Source: Erythrobacter sp. 3-20A1M
GTDB lineage: Bacteria > Pseudomonadota > Alphaproteobacteria > Sphingomonadales > Sphingomonadaceae
NCBI RefSeq assembly: GCF_018636735.1
Contig: NZ_CP045200.1
Location: forward strand, 248,001-312,000
Direction of reading: 5' to 3'
Length of the DNA: 64,000 nt
Part shown: one piece after another, positions 11,216 to 18,921 of the stretch
How the letters are laid out: every line of letters starts with the position of its first letter
How positions within the stretch are numbered: the stretch's first letter is position 1
Position numbers and translations under genes: made by a program
The notes under the pieces: generated by a model
Told to the model about the DNA's origin: nothing
Databases searched by the model: none
The model's input: the letters and a program-made list of their open reading frames with translations, nothing else

Positions 11216-12142
11216 TTACGAAGCCTCCGCCCCGACCCAGCCGTGCATCCGCATCCAGGCGACGAAGGCGTCGAACCAGCCGGTGCTGGTGGTATCCTTC
11301 GGGTACATACCGAAGCCGTGACCGCCCTGTTCGTACAGGTGGAATTCGACCGGCTTCTTCGCCTTGCGCCAGCTTTCGATCAGGCCGAAGCCGCTGTCGC
11401 CGAACAGCGGATCGTCGGCGGCGAGCGCAACGAACAGCGGCGGCGCATCGGCCGGCACGGTGACCGGGGCGAGCGGGCCGTAGATCGTTGCGGCGAAGGC
11501 CGGATGCGCCTCGCCATCGGTCAGCACCGTGGCAAGCGTCAGCATCGCCCCGGCGGAAAAGCCGACCATGCCGATCCGGTCCGGGTCGACATGCCACTCC
11601 CCGGCGCGCTGGCGGATCAGGGCGAAGGCCGCGCGGGAATCCGCCAGTTGCGGCGCGAGATCGGTGGCGATGTCCGGCGCCTGCCCACGCGGCTGACTCG
11701 CGGCGGCGGAGAACATCTCCGCCATGGATTTCTGGAAGGCGGGCAGCCCGGCGGCTGTCTGGCGCAACCGGTATTTGAGCACGAACGCCGCGATCCCATG
11801 ATCGGCCAGCGCCTGTGCCACGTCCCACCCTTCGTTCTGCATCGACAGGGTGCGGAAGCCGCCGCCGGGCGCGACGATCACCGCCGTACCGGTCGCCTTC
11901 GCCGGATCGGGCAGGAACGGCGTGAGCGTGGCGTCCGTCACATTGCGCGCGAACACGCTGCCATACTGGCTATGCCAGCTTTCCGGCACGTTGGCGTCCG
12001 GCAGCGGACCGGTTTGCAGCGGGATCGCCTGCGGTTGCGCGGGCGTGGGGATTGCGGTCATCGCATCGTCCTGCGCCTGCGCGGGGATCGCAGGCGCGGC
12101 AATGGCGAAGAGCGCTGCGAACAGCAATCGCGGGAATCTCAT
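11216..12142 (-). CDS. Exported alpha/beta hydrolase (esterase)
   Basis: Encodes 308 residues with a signal peptide ([23 protein letters not shown]). The fold shows an oxyanion-type [10 protein letters not shown], the nucleophile elbow GFSAGA (about residue 205), a likely acid in LAADDPLF, and a C-terminal catalytic histidine in GGHGFG. It resembles acetyl-xylan-esterase-like or BD-FAE-type hydrolases. It is translationally coupled to the preceding GH43 gene through a shared base in TGATG. That pairing suggests removal of acyl groups from the same plant-type polysaccharide. Substrate is inferred from context only. Confidence 0.82.
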   Translation of the reverse strand: MRFPRLLFAALFAIAAPAIPAQAQDDAMTAIPTPAQPQAIPLQTGPLPDANVPESWHSQYGSVFARNVTDATLTPFLPDPAKATGTAVIVAPGGGFRTLSMQNEGWDVAQALADHGIAAFVLKYRLRQTAAGLPAFQKSMAEMFSAAASQPRGQAPDIATDLAPQLADSRAAFALIRQRAGEWHVDPDRIGMVGFSAGAMLTLATVLTDGEAHPAFAATIYGPLAPVTVPADAPPLFVALAADDPLFGDSGFGLIESWRKAKKPVEFHLYEQGGHGFGMYPKDTTSTGWFDAFVAWMRMHGWVGAEAS

Positions 12143-13170
12143 CACTCGTTCTCCTTCCTGGCGATCATCGGGCCGGGATAATCGGACTGGTCGATCGGCT
12201 GCATCGTGCCGTCGGCATTGTATTCCAGCGGGAAGACCCGGACCGAGCGGCGCCCCAGCGCGCCCTTGCGCCCCCCGATGCGCAGCCCCGCATCGTGCGC
12301 GAACAGGTACCAGTGGCCGCGGAACTCCACGATGCCCGGATGGATGGTAAAGCTGTTGCGCCCCGCCCCGGTCAGCAGGCCGCGATAGGCCCACGGCCCC
12401 CGGATCGAAGGCGCGGTGGCGTAGGAAATATGCTCGTCGCTCTGCGTGCGCCGGTCGAGCGAGGCGTAGGTGAGGTAATAGGTCTCACCGCGCCGGTGCA
12501 GCCACGGCCCCTCCTCGAAATGCGGGGGCGTGATTTCGGTGATCGGGCCGTCGATCCCGGTCATGTCCGGTGCCAGCTTCGCGATGTAGCATTGCCGGTT
12601 GCCCCACGCGATCCAGCTGGTGCCGTCCGTATCGGTGAACACCGTCGGATCGATATCCTCCCAGCTATGCGTGCCCTTGGGCGTCATCTGGTTGGTGATC
12701 AGCGCCGCGCCCTTCGCATCGCGGAACGGGCCGGTCGGCGAGTCTGACACCGCCACCCCGATCGCCTTGCCCGGATGCGTGTTGTCGTGTTCGACCGCGG
12801 CGTAGAGCCAGTAGCGCCCGTCTTTCTCGATCACCTGCGAGGCCCAGGCATCCTTCTTCGCCCATTTGAAATCGGCGACGTTCATGACCGGGCCGTGCGC
12901 GGTCCAGTGGCGCATGTCCGTGGTTGAATAGACGAGCCAGTCGTTCATGTTGAACATCTCGCCCTCGCCCGCCTCGTCGTGCCCGACATAGAGGTACAGC
13001 GTATCGCCCACGACCAGCGGCGCGGGATCGGCGGTGAAGGTGTTGTATGCGATCCGGGTCGGGAACGATTGCTCCTGCTCCGGGCCCGGGGCCTGCGCCC
13101 GTACCGCCGCCGCCGATAGCGCCGACAGCGCCAGCAGGAATATCGTCAGGCCGCCCCATGCCATTTTCAT
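12142..13170 (-). CDS. Glycoside hydrolase family 43-like protein
   Basis: Encodes 342 residues from an ATG preceded by GGGAGAG; a signal peptide follows (MKMAWGGLTIFLLALSALSA). Features of a five-bladed GH43 propeller are visible: the probable base aspartate in ADPAPLVVGDTLYLY, the pKa-modulating aspartate in DIDPTVFTDTDG, and the probable acid glutamate in HFEEGPWLHRR. GH43 enzymes cleave arabinose- or xylose-containing glycans. It is first of a two-gene unit with the downstream esterase. Confidence 0.85.
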   Translation of the reverse strand: MKMAWGGLTIFLLALSALSAAAVRAQAPGPEQEQSFPTRIAYNTFTADPAPLVVGDTLYLYVGHDEAGEGEMFNMNDWLVYSTTDMRHWTAHGPVMNVADFKWAKKDAWASQVIEKDGRYWLYAAVEHDNTHPGKAIGVAVSDSPTGPFRDAKGAALITNQMTPKGTHSWEDIDPTVFTDTDGTSWIAWGNRQCYIAKLAPDMTGIDGPITEITPPHFEEGPWLHRRGETYYLTYASLDRRTQSDEHISYATAPSIRGPWAYRGLLTGAGRNSFTIHPGIVEFRGHWYLFAHDAGLRIGGRKGALGRRSVRVFPLEYNADGTMQPIDQSDYPGPMIARKENE

Positions 13171-13296
13171 CGGCTCGCTCTCCCGCCGTGCCCGCGTCAT
13201 CCGGGCCTCTCTGGATGTCGTAACCCATCATGGTAGCGCTAACAACAGCGGCGACGAGCCTTGATGCGGTGCCCGCTCTCGGCATAGGGAGCGCGC

Positions 13297-13914
13297 ATGA
13301 CCGATTATCATTTCTACGAGCCCGCCGAGGGCCACCGCCTGCCGCACGATCCGTTGAACGCCATCGTCGCGCCGCGGCCGATCGGGTGGGTTTCGACGCT
13401 GAGCGCGGACGGCGTGCGCAACCTGTCGCCCTACAGCTTCTTCAACCTGATCAATTATCGCCCGCCGCTGATCGCGTTCTCTTCCGTGGGGAAGAAGGAC
13501 GCGGTGACGAATATCGAGGCGACCGGCGAATTCGTGTGGAACCTCGCCACGCGCGCGCAGGCCGAGGCGATGAACGCCACCTCGGCGCAGGTGGAGCCGG
13601 AGGTGGACGAGTTCGACCTCGCGGGGCTGGGCGCCCTGCCCTCTCGATTGGTCAAGCCGGACCGCGTCGCGGGCAGTCCGGTTCATTTCGAATGCAAGCT
13701 GACCCAGCCCGTCCGACTGGAGGACAAGGACGGCGCGGCGACCGATACTTGGCTGGTGATCGGCGAGGCGGTCGGCATCCATATCGACCCGGCCATGCTG
13801 GAGGACGGCATCTACCAGACCGCCCGCCCCCGCCCCATCCTGCGCGGCGGCGGCCCCGCCGACTATTTCGAGATCGGCGAGGACGGACTGTTTAAGATGC
13901 ACCGGCCGGGGTGA
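13297..13914 (+). CDS. Flavin reductase family protein (FMN-binding split barrel)
   Basis: Encodes 205 residues. The N-terminal APRPIGWVSTLSADGVRNLSPYSFFN and FSSVGKKDAVTNIEATGEFVWN segments are those of the flavin-reductase-like FMN-binding split barrel. Such proteins bind FMN and reduce flavin or act as partner of an oxygenase, in the cytosol. No partner oxygenase lies nearby and it is divergent from the GH43 unit, so its substrate is open. Confidence 0.85.
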   Translation: MTDYHFYEPAEGHRLPHDPLNAIVAPRPIGWVSTLSADGVRNLSPYSFFNLINYRPPLIAFSSVGKKDAVTNIEATGEFVWNLATRAQAEAMNATSAQVEPEVDEFDLAGLGALPSRLVKPDRVAGSPVHFECKLTQPVRLEDKDGAATDTWLVIGEAVGIHIDPAMLEDGIYQTARPRPILRGGGPADYFEIGEDGLFKMHRPG

Positions 13915-14072
13915 GGGGGCGGCTGTTGGAACTTAAGAGCTGAGGTGAGGCGTGGCGGGCTGGAAGTCGGGCGATAGCGGGAAGCGACCTTATAGCCTCG
14001 CGGTTGAACAGCGCGGCGATTAAATCCAGAACAGTGGCGACAAAAACTGTGCTATCTTATTTTTGGGTTTGA

Positions 14073-14492
14073 ATGGTTCGAATATGCGCATCGCTGTGTT
14101 GTCTACTTCTAGTCAATGCGACGTGCTCCCAGGAGCGTCAGAACCACGAGAGCTGTGCTTTGCACGCTGCCGATAAGATCGAAGGGACGGCTTTGCTGGT
14201 CACTGGCGTAGAGTCAGAGGGCCATTTAAGGTTATCGATTTTCAAAGATAAGTGCAGTAAACGTTTGGACGTCTATTTTAAGCCCGATGCTCTAGAGGAT
14301 ATCAATTTCTACTTAGGTTCGATGCCCGGCAGGGATTTTGACGGTGTGAAAGTCGCCATTCTCGATGCAGAACTTCTGGATGTGAGCAAACCAGCTTCTA
14401 ACCGAGCCGGAGATCCGATCCTGATTGACCGTGTCTATGGCTTGCAGCCTCTCGCCGAACAGGACAAAATAAAAGAAGCTGAAATTAGATGA
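14073..14492 (+). CDS. Small exported protein of unknown function
   Basis: Encodes 139 residues beginning with a short hydrophobic stretch ending in cysteine (CASLCCLLLVNATC), which may be a signal peptide or weak lipobox. The rest is soluble, with no motif recognised. GC content is visibly lower than the flanking genes, as is that of the preceding 60 bases, suggesting acquired DNA. Confidence that it is expressed is moderate. Confidence 0.55.
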   Translation: MVRICASLCCLLLVNATCSQERQNHESCALHAADKIEGTALLVTGVESEGHLRLSIFKDKCSKRLDVYFKPDALEDINFYLGSMPGRDFDGVKVAILDAELLDVSKPASNRAGDPILIDRVYGLQPLAEQDKIKEAEIR

Positions 14493-14619
14493 TGTCCGCA
14501 TTCCACCCCATATCCGCCCTCCCGAAGGAAACCTTGAGTTTAGTTGCACGACCGATTTAGGGGACACGTTAGGCGTCGCTAATATCCGCCATTGGGAGCA
14601 CAAACTGCAATTCGCTCAT

Positions 14620-14708
14620 CGTCGCCCCGGACTTGATCCGGGGTGAGGCTTTACTTCTGCGACGCCCCGCCAGAGGCAGCACCGCCCCGGATCGAGTCCG
14701 GGGCGACG
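14620..14708. repeat. Pair of inverted REP-like hairpins
   Basis: CGTCGCCCCGGACTTGATCC and beyond (14620-14643) reappears inverted at 14685-14708 with one mismatch in 24 bases. Each arm is itself a hairpin (CCCCGGA..TCCGGGG). The pair lies between the small exported protein and the 3' end of the convergent DUF305 gene. It may stabilise or end both transcripts. Confidence 0.75.
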
Positions 14709-14763
14709 TGGGAGGGGGTGTTTAGACCGCGATCCTATCTCGTTTCGCGGCGGGGGCCAGCCC

Positions 14764-16995
14764 TCACCCGCCCTTGCGCTCCTTTTCCACCGCGTCGAGC
14801 GCTGCTTGCGGCCAGGTGACTGGGTACTGCGTCTGCGGGTTGAAGACGCCTCCGGGATACTGCGCCTCGGCAGCAGCGGCGATTTCGGCGGGGCTCAGCG
14901 CCTCGGTCGGCTCCAGCGCCAGCACGTCGAGCCCGCGCGCGATCTCCGTGCCGTAGATCTTGCCCTTGTAGTAATAGGCCGACCAGAACCCGCCCAGCAC
15001 CAGCTGCTCGTCGTCGATCGGGCCGCGATCGAAATAGGCGATCTCCTTCGGGTTGGCGCTGTCGGTGAAATCGATCACCGAGATGCCGCCCTGGTACCAC
15101 GCCTGGACGAAGATATCGCGGCCCGGCACGGGCACGGCGGAGCCGTTGTGCGCGACGCAGTTTTCCATGTCGCCCTGCGGTGCGGGCAGCTTGTAGGTAC
15201 CGCGGCGCACCAGCTGGTCGCCCTCGATGTCGTAGATCGCATCGGCGCCGTAGCCGCGCGGGTCGTAGGTGCGGCAGCGCGGGCGGGCCCCGCCGCCCCA
15301 TTCATCGGTGAAGATCACCTTCGTGCCGTCATTGTTGAAGGTGGCGGAGTGCCAGTAGGCGAAGCCCGGATCGCTGACCGCGGCGATCCGCCGGGGCTTC
15401 ATCGGGTCGGAAATGTCGAGCAGGATGCCGTTGCCCGAACACGCGCCCGCCGCGATCTTCTTGCTCGGGAAGACGGTGATGTCGTGGCACTGGTCGGTCC
15501 GGCTGGTGCGCTGCGTCCCGTCGCCATGGTCGCCGCCGCGCCACAGCCCGGCGATCTGGCCGTCTTCCGCGAAGACGCGCGGGCGGTCCACGATCCGCGC
15601 CTTGCCGGGATCGGCCAGCGGGATCTCGATCACGTCGATGCTGAATAGCGCGGTGTTCTGATCGCCCGGCACATCGCCGACGCAGCCCGCCAGCTCCTCC
15701 TCGTCGCGCACGCTGGCGGTGCCGGAATTGTACACGATGATACGATTGCGGTCGGCATCGACCACCGAATGCGTGTGGCTGCCGCGGCAGGTCTGCACCT
15801 GCCCGACCTGCACCGGCGTGGCGGGGTTGGAGATGTCGAAAATGCGCAGGCCCCGGAAGCGGTCCTCGCTCACATCGCCCTGCACCCCCTGCAGCCCGCA
15901 ATCGACGCGGCCGCGAGTCTGCTCGACCGACATGATCAGGATGTCGCCGACCAGCGAGATGTCGCCCTGCCCGCCCGGACACACGACCGAGCTCACCAGA
16001 TTGGGCATCCCCTGCGGATCGAGGCGATAGACGTTGAAGCCGTGGTAATTGCCCGCGACCATCATGTCGCCCTGGAACGCCATGTCGGTGTTGGCGAAGC
16101 TCAATAGCGAGGAGCGCGAGCCGAACTGCGTGCCTTCCTTGCCGTCGCTCGACGTTTCGCTGGTCGGCTCCTCGGCCGACTCGGCGTCGGCCTTGACGAT
16201 TTCCGGCTGCAACCCGCCGGGATTGGCGGGATCGAAGAACCCCGCCGGCTTGGGCAGGTGTTCGACCAGCGTCAGGCCCTGGGCCGCGACGCCCGCATCG
16301 GTCAGACCGGCGGCGAGCTGTGCGCGCGGATCGGTCGACAACCCGGCCAGGATCGTGCTCATCCGGTCGATCTCGGACTGCTGTTCGTTGGTCACGTCGT
16401 TGGTGAATTCGAACAGCACCGGGTCGTAGGCGGACCCCGGCTGGTCGAGCAGATCATCCACCATGTCGATCGCGCCCTCGTGATGGGCGATCATCAGGGT
16501 CAGGAACATGCGGTCGAAGGCCCCGCCCTTCAGCGTGGCCAGTTCCTTCATCTGCGCAAGCGTCGCCATGCCCTGCATCGTGGCGTGATGCCCGGCCATG
16601 TCGCCCATGCCGGCGTGCTGCATGTGCTGCATGTGGGCCGGGTCGGGTGCCGTCCGGCCACGCTGTTCCAGCCAGTCGCGCATGAACTGGATTTCGTCGC
16701 CCTGGCTCGCGCGGATGCGGTCGGCGGCGGCGCGCAGCGTCTCGTTATTGGTGCGCTCGTCCACCAGCGCGACCATGTCGACCGCCTGCTGGTGGTGGAC
16801 GATCATGTCCTGCATGAACTTCACGTCGTCGGGTGAAAAGCGCGTGTCGGCGAGGTCGCTCGCCTCCTTCGCGCTCAGCGCCTTGCCCTGCTGCCCCGGC
16901 GCACCCGGCTGAACGATTGGCGGCGCGTTTTGCGCGGCAAGTGGGGCGGTGCCGGCCAGAAGCAGCGCGGCGAGCGAAAGCGAGCGGAAATGCAT
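14764..16995 (-). CDS. DUF305 and LVIVD-repeat fusion protein, exported
   Basis: Encodes 743 residues with a signal peptide (MHFRSLSLAALLLAGTAPLAAQ). Residues about 50-215 form a DUF305 ferritin-like domain with two helix pairs marked MQDMIVHHQQAVDMV and LMIAHHEGAIDMVDDL, typical of metal- or copper-associated periplasmic proteins. A His/Met-rich loop (HMQHMQHAGMGDMAGHHATM) lies between them. From about residue 295 the protein is a beta-propeller of LVIVD-like repeats (FRGLRIFDISNPATP, GNGILLDISDPMKP, GGISVIDFTDSANPKEIAYF), with several paired cysteines. Function is unknown; metal handling coupled to a surface propeller is a guess. Confidence 0.8.
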   Translation of the reverse strand: MHFRSLSLAALLLAGTAPLAAQNAPPIVQPGAPGQQGKALSAKEASDLADTRFSPDDVKFMQDMIVHHQQAVDMVALVDERTNNETLRAAADRIRASQGDEIQFMRDWLEQRGRTAPDPAHMQHMQHAGMGDMAGHHATMQGMATLAQMKELATLKGGAFDRMFLTLMIAHHEGAIDMVDDLLDQPGSAYDPVLFEFTNDVTNEQQSEIDRMSTILAGLSTDPRAQLAAGLTDAGVAAQGLTLVEHLPKPAGFFDPANPGGLQPEIVKADAESAEEPTSETSSDGKEGTQFGSRSSLLSFANTDMAFQGDMMVAGNYHGFNVYRLDPQGMPNLVSSVVCPGGQGDISLVGDILIMSVEQTRGRVDCGLQGVQGDVSEDRFRGLRIFDISNPATPVQVGQVQTCRGSHTHSVVDADRNRIIVYNSGTASVRDEEELAGCVGDVPGDQNTALFSIDVIEIPLADPGKARIVDRPRVFAEDGQIAGLWRGGDHGDGTQRTSRTDQCHDITVFPSKKIAAGACSGNGILLDISDPMKPRRIAAVSDPGFAYWHSATFNNDGTKVIFTDEWGGGARPRCRTYDPRGYGADAIYDIEGDQLVRRGTYKLPAPQGDMENCVAHNGSAVPVPGRDIFVQAWYQGGISVIDFTDSANPKEIAYFDRGPIDDEQLVLGGFWSAYYYKGKIYGTEIARGLDVLALEPTEALSPAEIAAAAEAQYPGGVFNPQTQYPVTWPQAALDAVEKERKGG

Positions 16996-17328
16996 GAAAT
17001 TTGTCCCCCTTGGATCACGCGCATTGATGGCCGATCGTACCCCGCCGTCAAGGTGAAATGCCCGATTTGCCGTGGAGAGGAGCGATACGCCCGCTCCCTG
17101 GGCCGTGGCTCAGCATCGGCGAAATGTGGACCGAACACGCTTCCGAACCGTTGATATCACAAGAAACCTATCCGCAGGGCGCGATTTCCGCCCGCCAGAC
17201 GAGACGATGACCATGAACCAGTTCGTTAGTTTCCCAGCTCAGCCAAGGCGCAGCTGCCGCGCAGGGGGCCCCAGATAACCTCCCCCATCGGACGAAGATT
17301 CACGAATTCGCGTACAAGCGCGACAAGT
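16996..17328. other. Intergenic stretch between divergent genes
   Basis: About 330 bases separate the DUF305 fusion and the lysozyme. A 23-codon frame (from MTMNQFVSF, ATG near 17209, ending 17278) lacks homology I can recognise and a convincing ribosome binding site. Promoters for both flanking genes presumably lie here, but no clear -35/-10 pair stands out. Confidence 0.35.
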
Positions 17329-18114
17329 TTGCCTCAGCACGGTGCGCAAGGCCACCCACAGCCATCCCGCCGATCGCGGCTAAAGTCCCGGGGGCGGCGC
17401 GAGCGTGAGCGCTTGCGCGATCGCGCTAGGGGCTTCCGGGCGCGTGTTTCCGGCGGACAGGCCTTGCGAGAAGCCTCGGTGCCGCTCGTCGCCGGGGCAA
17501 TGGCGCTTGGCTTGATCGGTAACACCTTGCCGGAAGAGCTGATGCCGCACTCCGCGTCGGAGCTGGTCAATGGCTGGTCCTACGACCTCGACATGGCGAA
17601 CAATCCGCGCATCCACCGCCAGCCGGCGCTGTTCCAGTCTGCCAGCCCGGAGTTGCTGAAGGCTCTGTCGCAGGAAGAGGGAATGCGCCTGACCGTATAT
17701 CGCGATGTCGCTGGACATCCCACGGTGGGCGTCGGCCATCTCGTCACCCCTGCCGACGGCCTGCAAGTCGGCGACCGGATCACCCGGGCGCAGGCGCTCG
17801 CATTCCTGAAGCAGGATTTGCAAACCGCCGAGGAAGCCGTCGCGAGACTGGTCGGCAATCTGCCCCTCTACCAGCGCGAGTTCGATGCGCTGGTGGACCT
17901 CGTCTTCAACGTCGGCGAAGGGGGCGCCGGGCCGGACGACAGCCCGATGCTCAACGCTGCGATCGCTTCCGGTGATTACGATGGCATCGCGCGCGAACTC
18001 GACTACACGACCGCCGGCGGCAGGGTTGCCGGTGGCCTCGTCCACCGGTCGGAGCGCCGCGCCAATATCTTTTTGGATGGAAATTATGCGAACCCGAGGC
18101 TCGTCAACAGCTAG
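17329..18114 (+). CDS. Phage-type lysozyme (GH24)
   Basis: Encodes 261 residues if the TTG at 17329 is used; GTG 17479 or ATG 17500 are alternatives, as no start has a clear ribosome binding site. An arginine-rich N-terminus precedes a hydrophobic segment (VPLVAGAMALGLIG), like a signal-anchor. The T4-lysozyme triad spacing is exact: E in EEGMRL, D nine residues later in VYRD, T six further in HPTVGVGH. LFNVGEGG-type and C-terminal residues also fit. It cleaves peptidoglycan. With the next gene overlapping it by 29 bases and no phage structural genes nearby, it is a resident or domesticated lysozyme. Confidence 0.82.
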   Translation: MPQHGAQGHPQPSRRSRLKSRGRRERERLRDRARGFRARVSGGQALREASVPLVAGAMALGLIGNTLPEELMPHSASELVNGWSYDLDMANNPRIHRQPALFQSASPELLKALSQEEGMRLTVYRDVAGHPTVGVGHLVTPADGLQVGDRITRAQALAFLKQDLQTAEEAVARLVGNLPLYQREFDALVDLVFNVGEGGAGPDDSPMLNAAIASGDYDGIARELDYTTAGGRVAGGLVHRSERRANIFLDGNYANPRLVNS

Positions 18115-18745
18115 CGCGCTGGCGGCATCCGCGCTGCTCGTCGCCGGGTGTTCCGATGGTCCCGCTTCCCGCAACGAAGGCGCGGGCCCGCGACCGACCG
18201 AGAAAGCCCTGGCGCAGATAGTGCGCGCGCCGGATGTCCGCCCGGCGGAGGACTGCCTGCTGGTGGTTTGGCAGGAACAGAAAAACCCCGATGCCTCTTT
18301 CGACCGGGCGCACGATGCGGCCGATGGAGGCGCGATTTCCTGCGCGACGGGAACGACCGCCAGCGAATTCGAAGCGGCGATCGAAACGCTGCGCGACGCG
18401 GCGAAGAGCGGCGACCGCGCCGCCTTGCTGAAACAGGTCGGGATGCCGCTGCTGTTCATCGACGGTCGCGGGGACCGGCGCGAAATCACCGATCCCGCGG
18501 CGATCGATGCAACCTTCGACACCGTCTTCGACGATCGCATGCTGGCCCTGCTCCAGCGGCTCGATCTCTCGCAGCTCACCGTCGTGCCGGATCGCGGCGC
18601 GTTCTTCGAGCTGGGATCGCTGTGGCTGGTGGTCGACCGCAAGGGTGGACGCCCGCGTCTGGTCACCGTCAACCACCAGGCGCTGGGCGAGGCCGCAACG
18701 GCGGCCCGGCACGCCCCGGGCGACGGGTCGCGTCGTTCGCTATGA
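18086..18745 (+). CDS. Lipoprotein of unknown function
   Basis: Encodes 219 residues. The ATG at 18086 has GGATGGA just upstream and gives a lipobox (ALLVAGC) at cysteine 22 or so. The mature part is soluble with no family recognised. It overlaps the lysozyme end by 29 bases, so the two are probably co-expressed. Possible roles as lysozyme inhibitor or partner are only suggested by position. Confidence 0.7.
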   Translation: MRTRGSSTASALAASALLVAGCSDGPASRNEGAGPRPTEKALAQIVRAPDVRPAEDCLLVVWQEQKNPDASFDRAHDAADGGAISCATGTTASEFEAAIETLRDAAKSGDRAALLKQVGMPLLFIDGRGDRREITDPAAIDATFDTVFDDRMLALLQRLDLSQLTVVPDRGAFFELGSLWLVVDRKGGRPRLVTVNHQALGEAATAARHAPGDGSRRSL

Positions 18746-18792
18746 CCGGGGCGCTGTGACCGGGGCGCTGTAACCGGCGCGCTGTCACCGGG
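18743..18792. repeat. Short tandem repeat, 14-bp unit
   Basis: Starting in the lipoprotein stop codon, TGACCGGGGCGCTG occurs twice perfectly (18743-18756, 18757-18770), then as TAACCGGCGCGCTG, then a partial TCACCGGG. Each unit begins with a stop-like triplet in this phase, so length changes would not extend the protein. Confidence 0.75.
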
Positions 18793-18921
18793 TTGCGGGC
18801 GCAGGGCGGTTGCAATCGCAATCAATCTTCGGTTCAAGCACGGTTCGCTACACAAGACATCCTTCCCCGCCGCCTTCGCGAAACCGGGGACCATCTACGA
18901 CGTTTGCCGGAGAGAGACTTC

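Noticed and set aside
17072-17278. 68-codon frame upstream of the lysozyme
   Set aside because: No homology, no ribosome binding site, noise-like composition.
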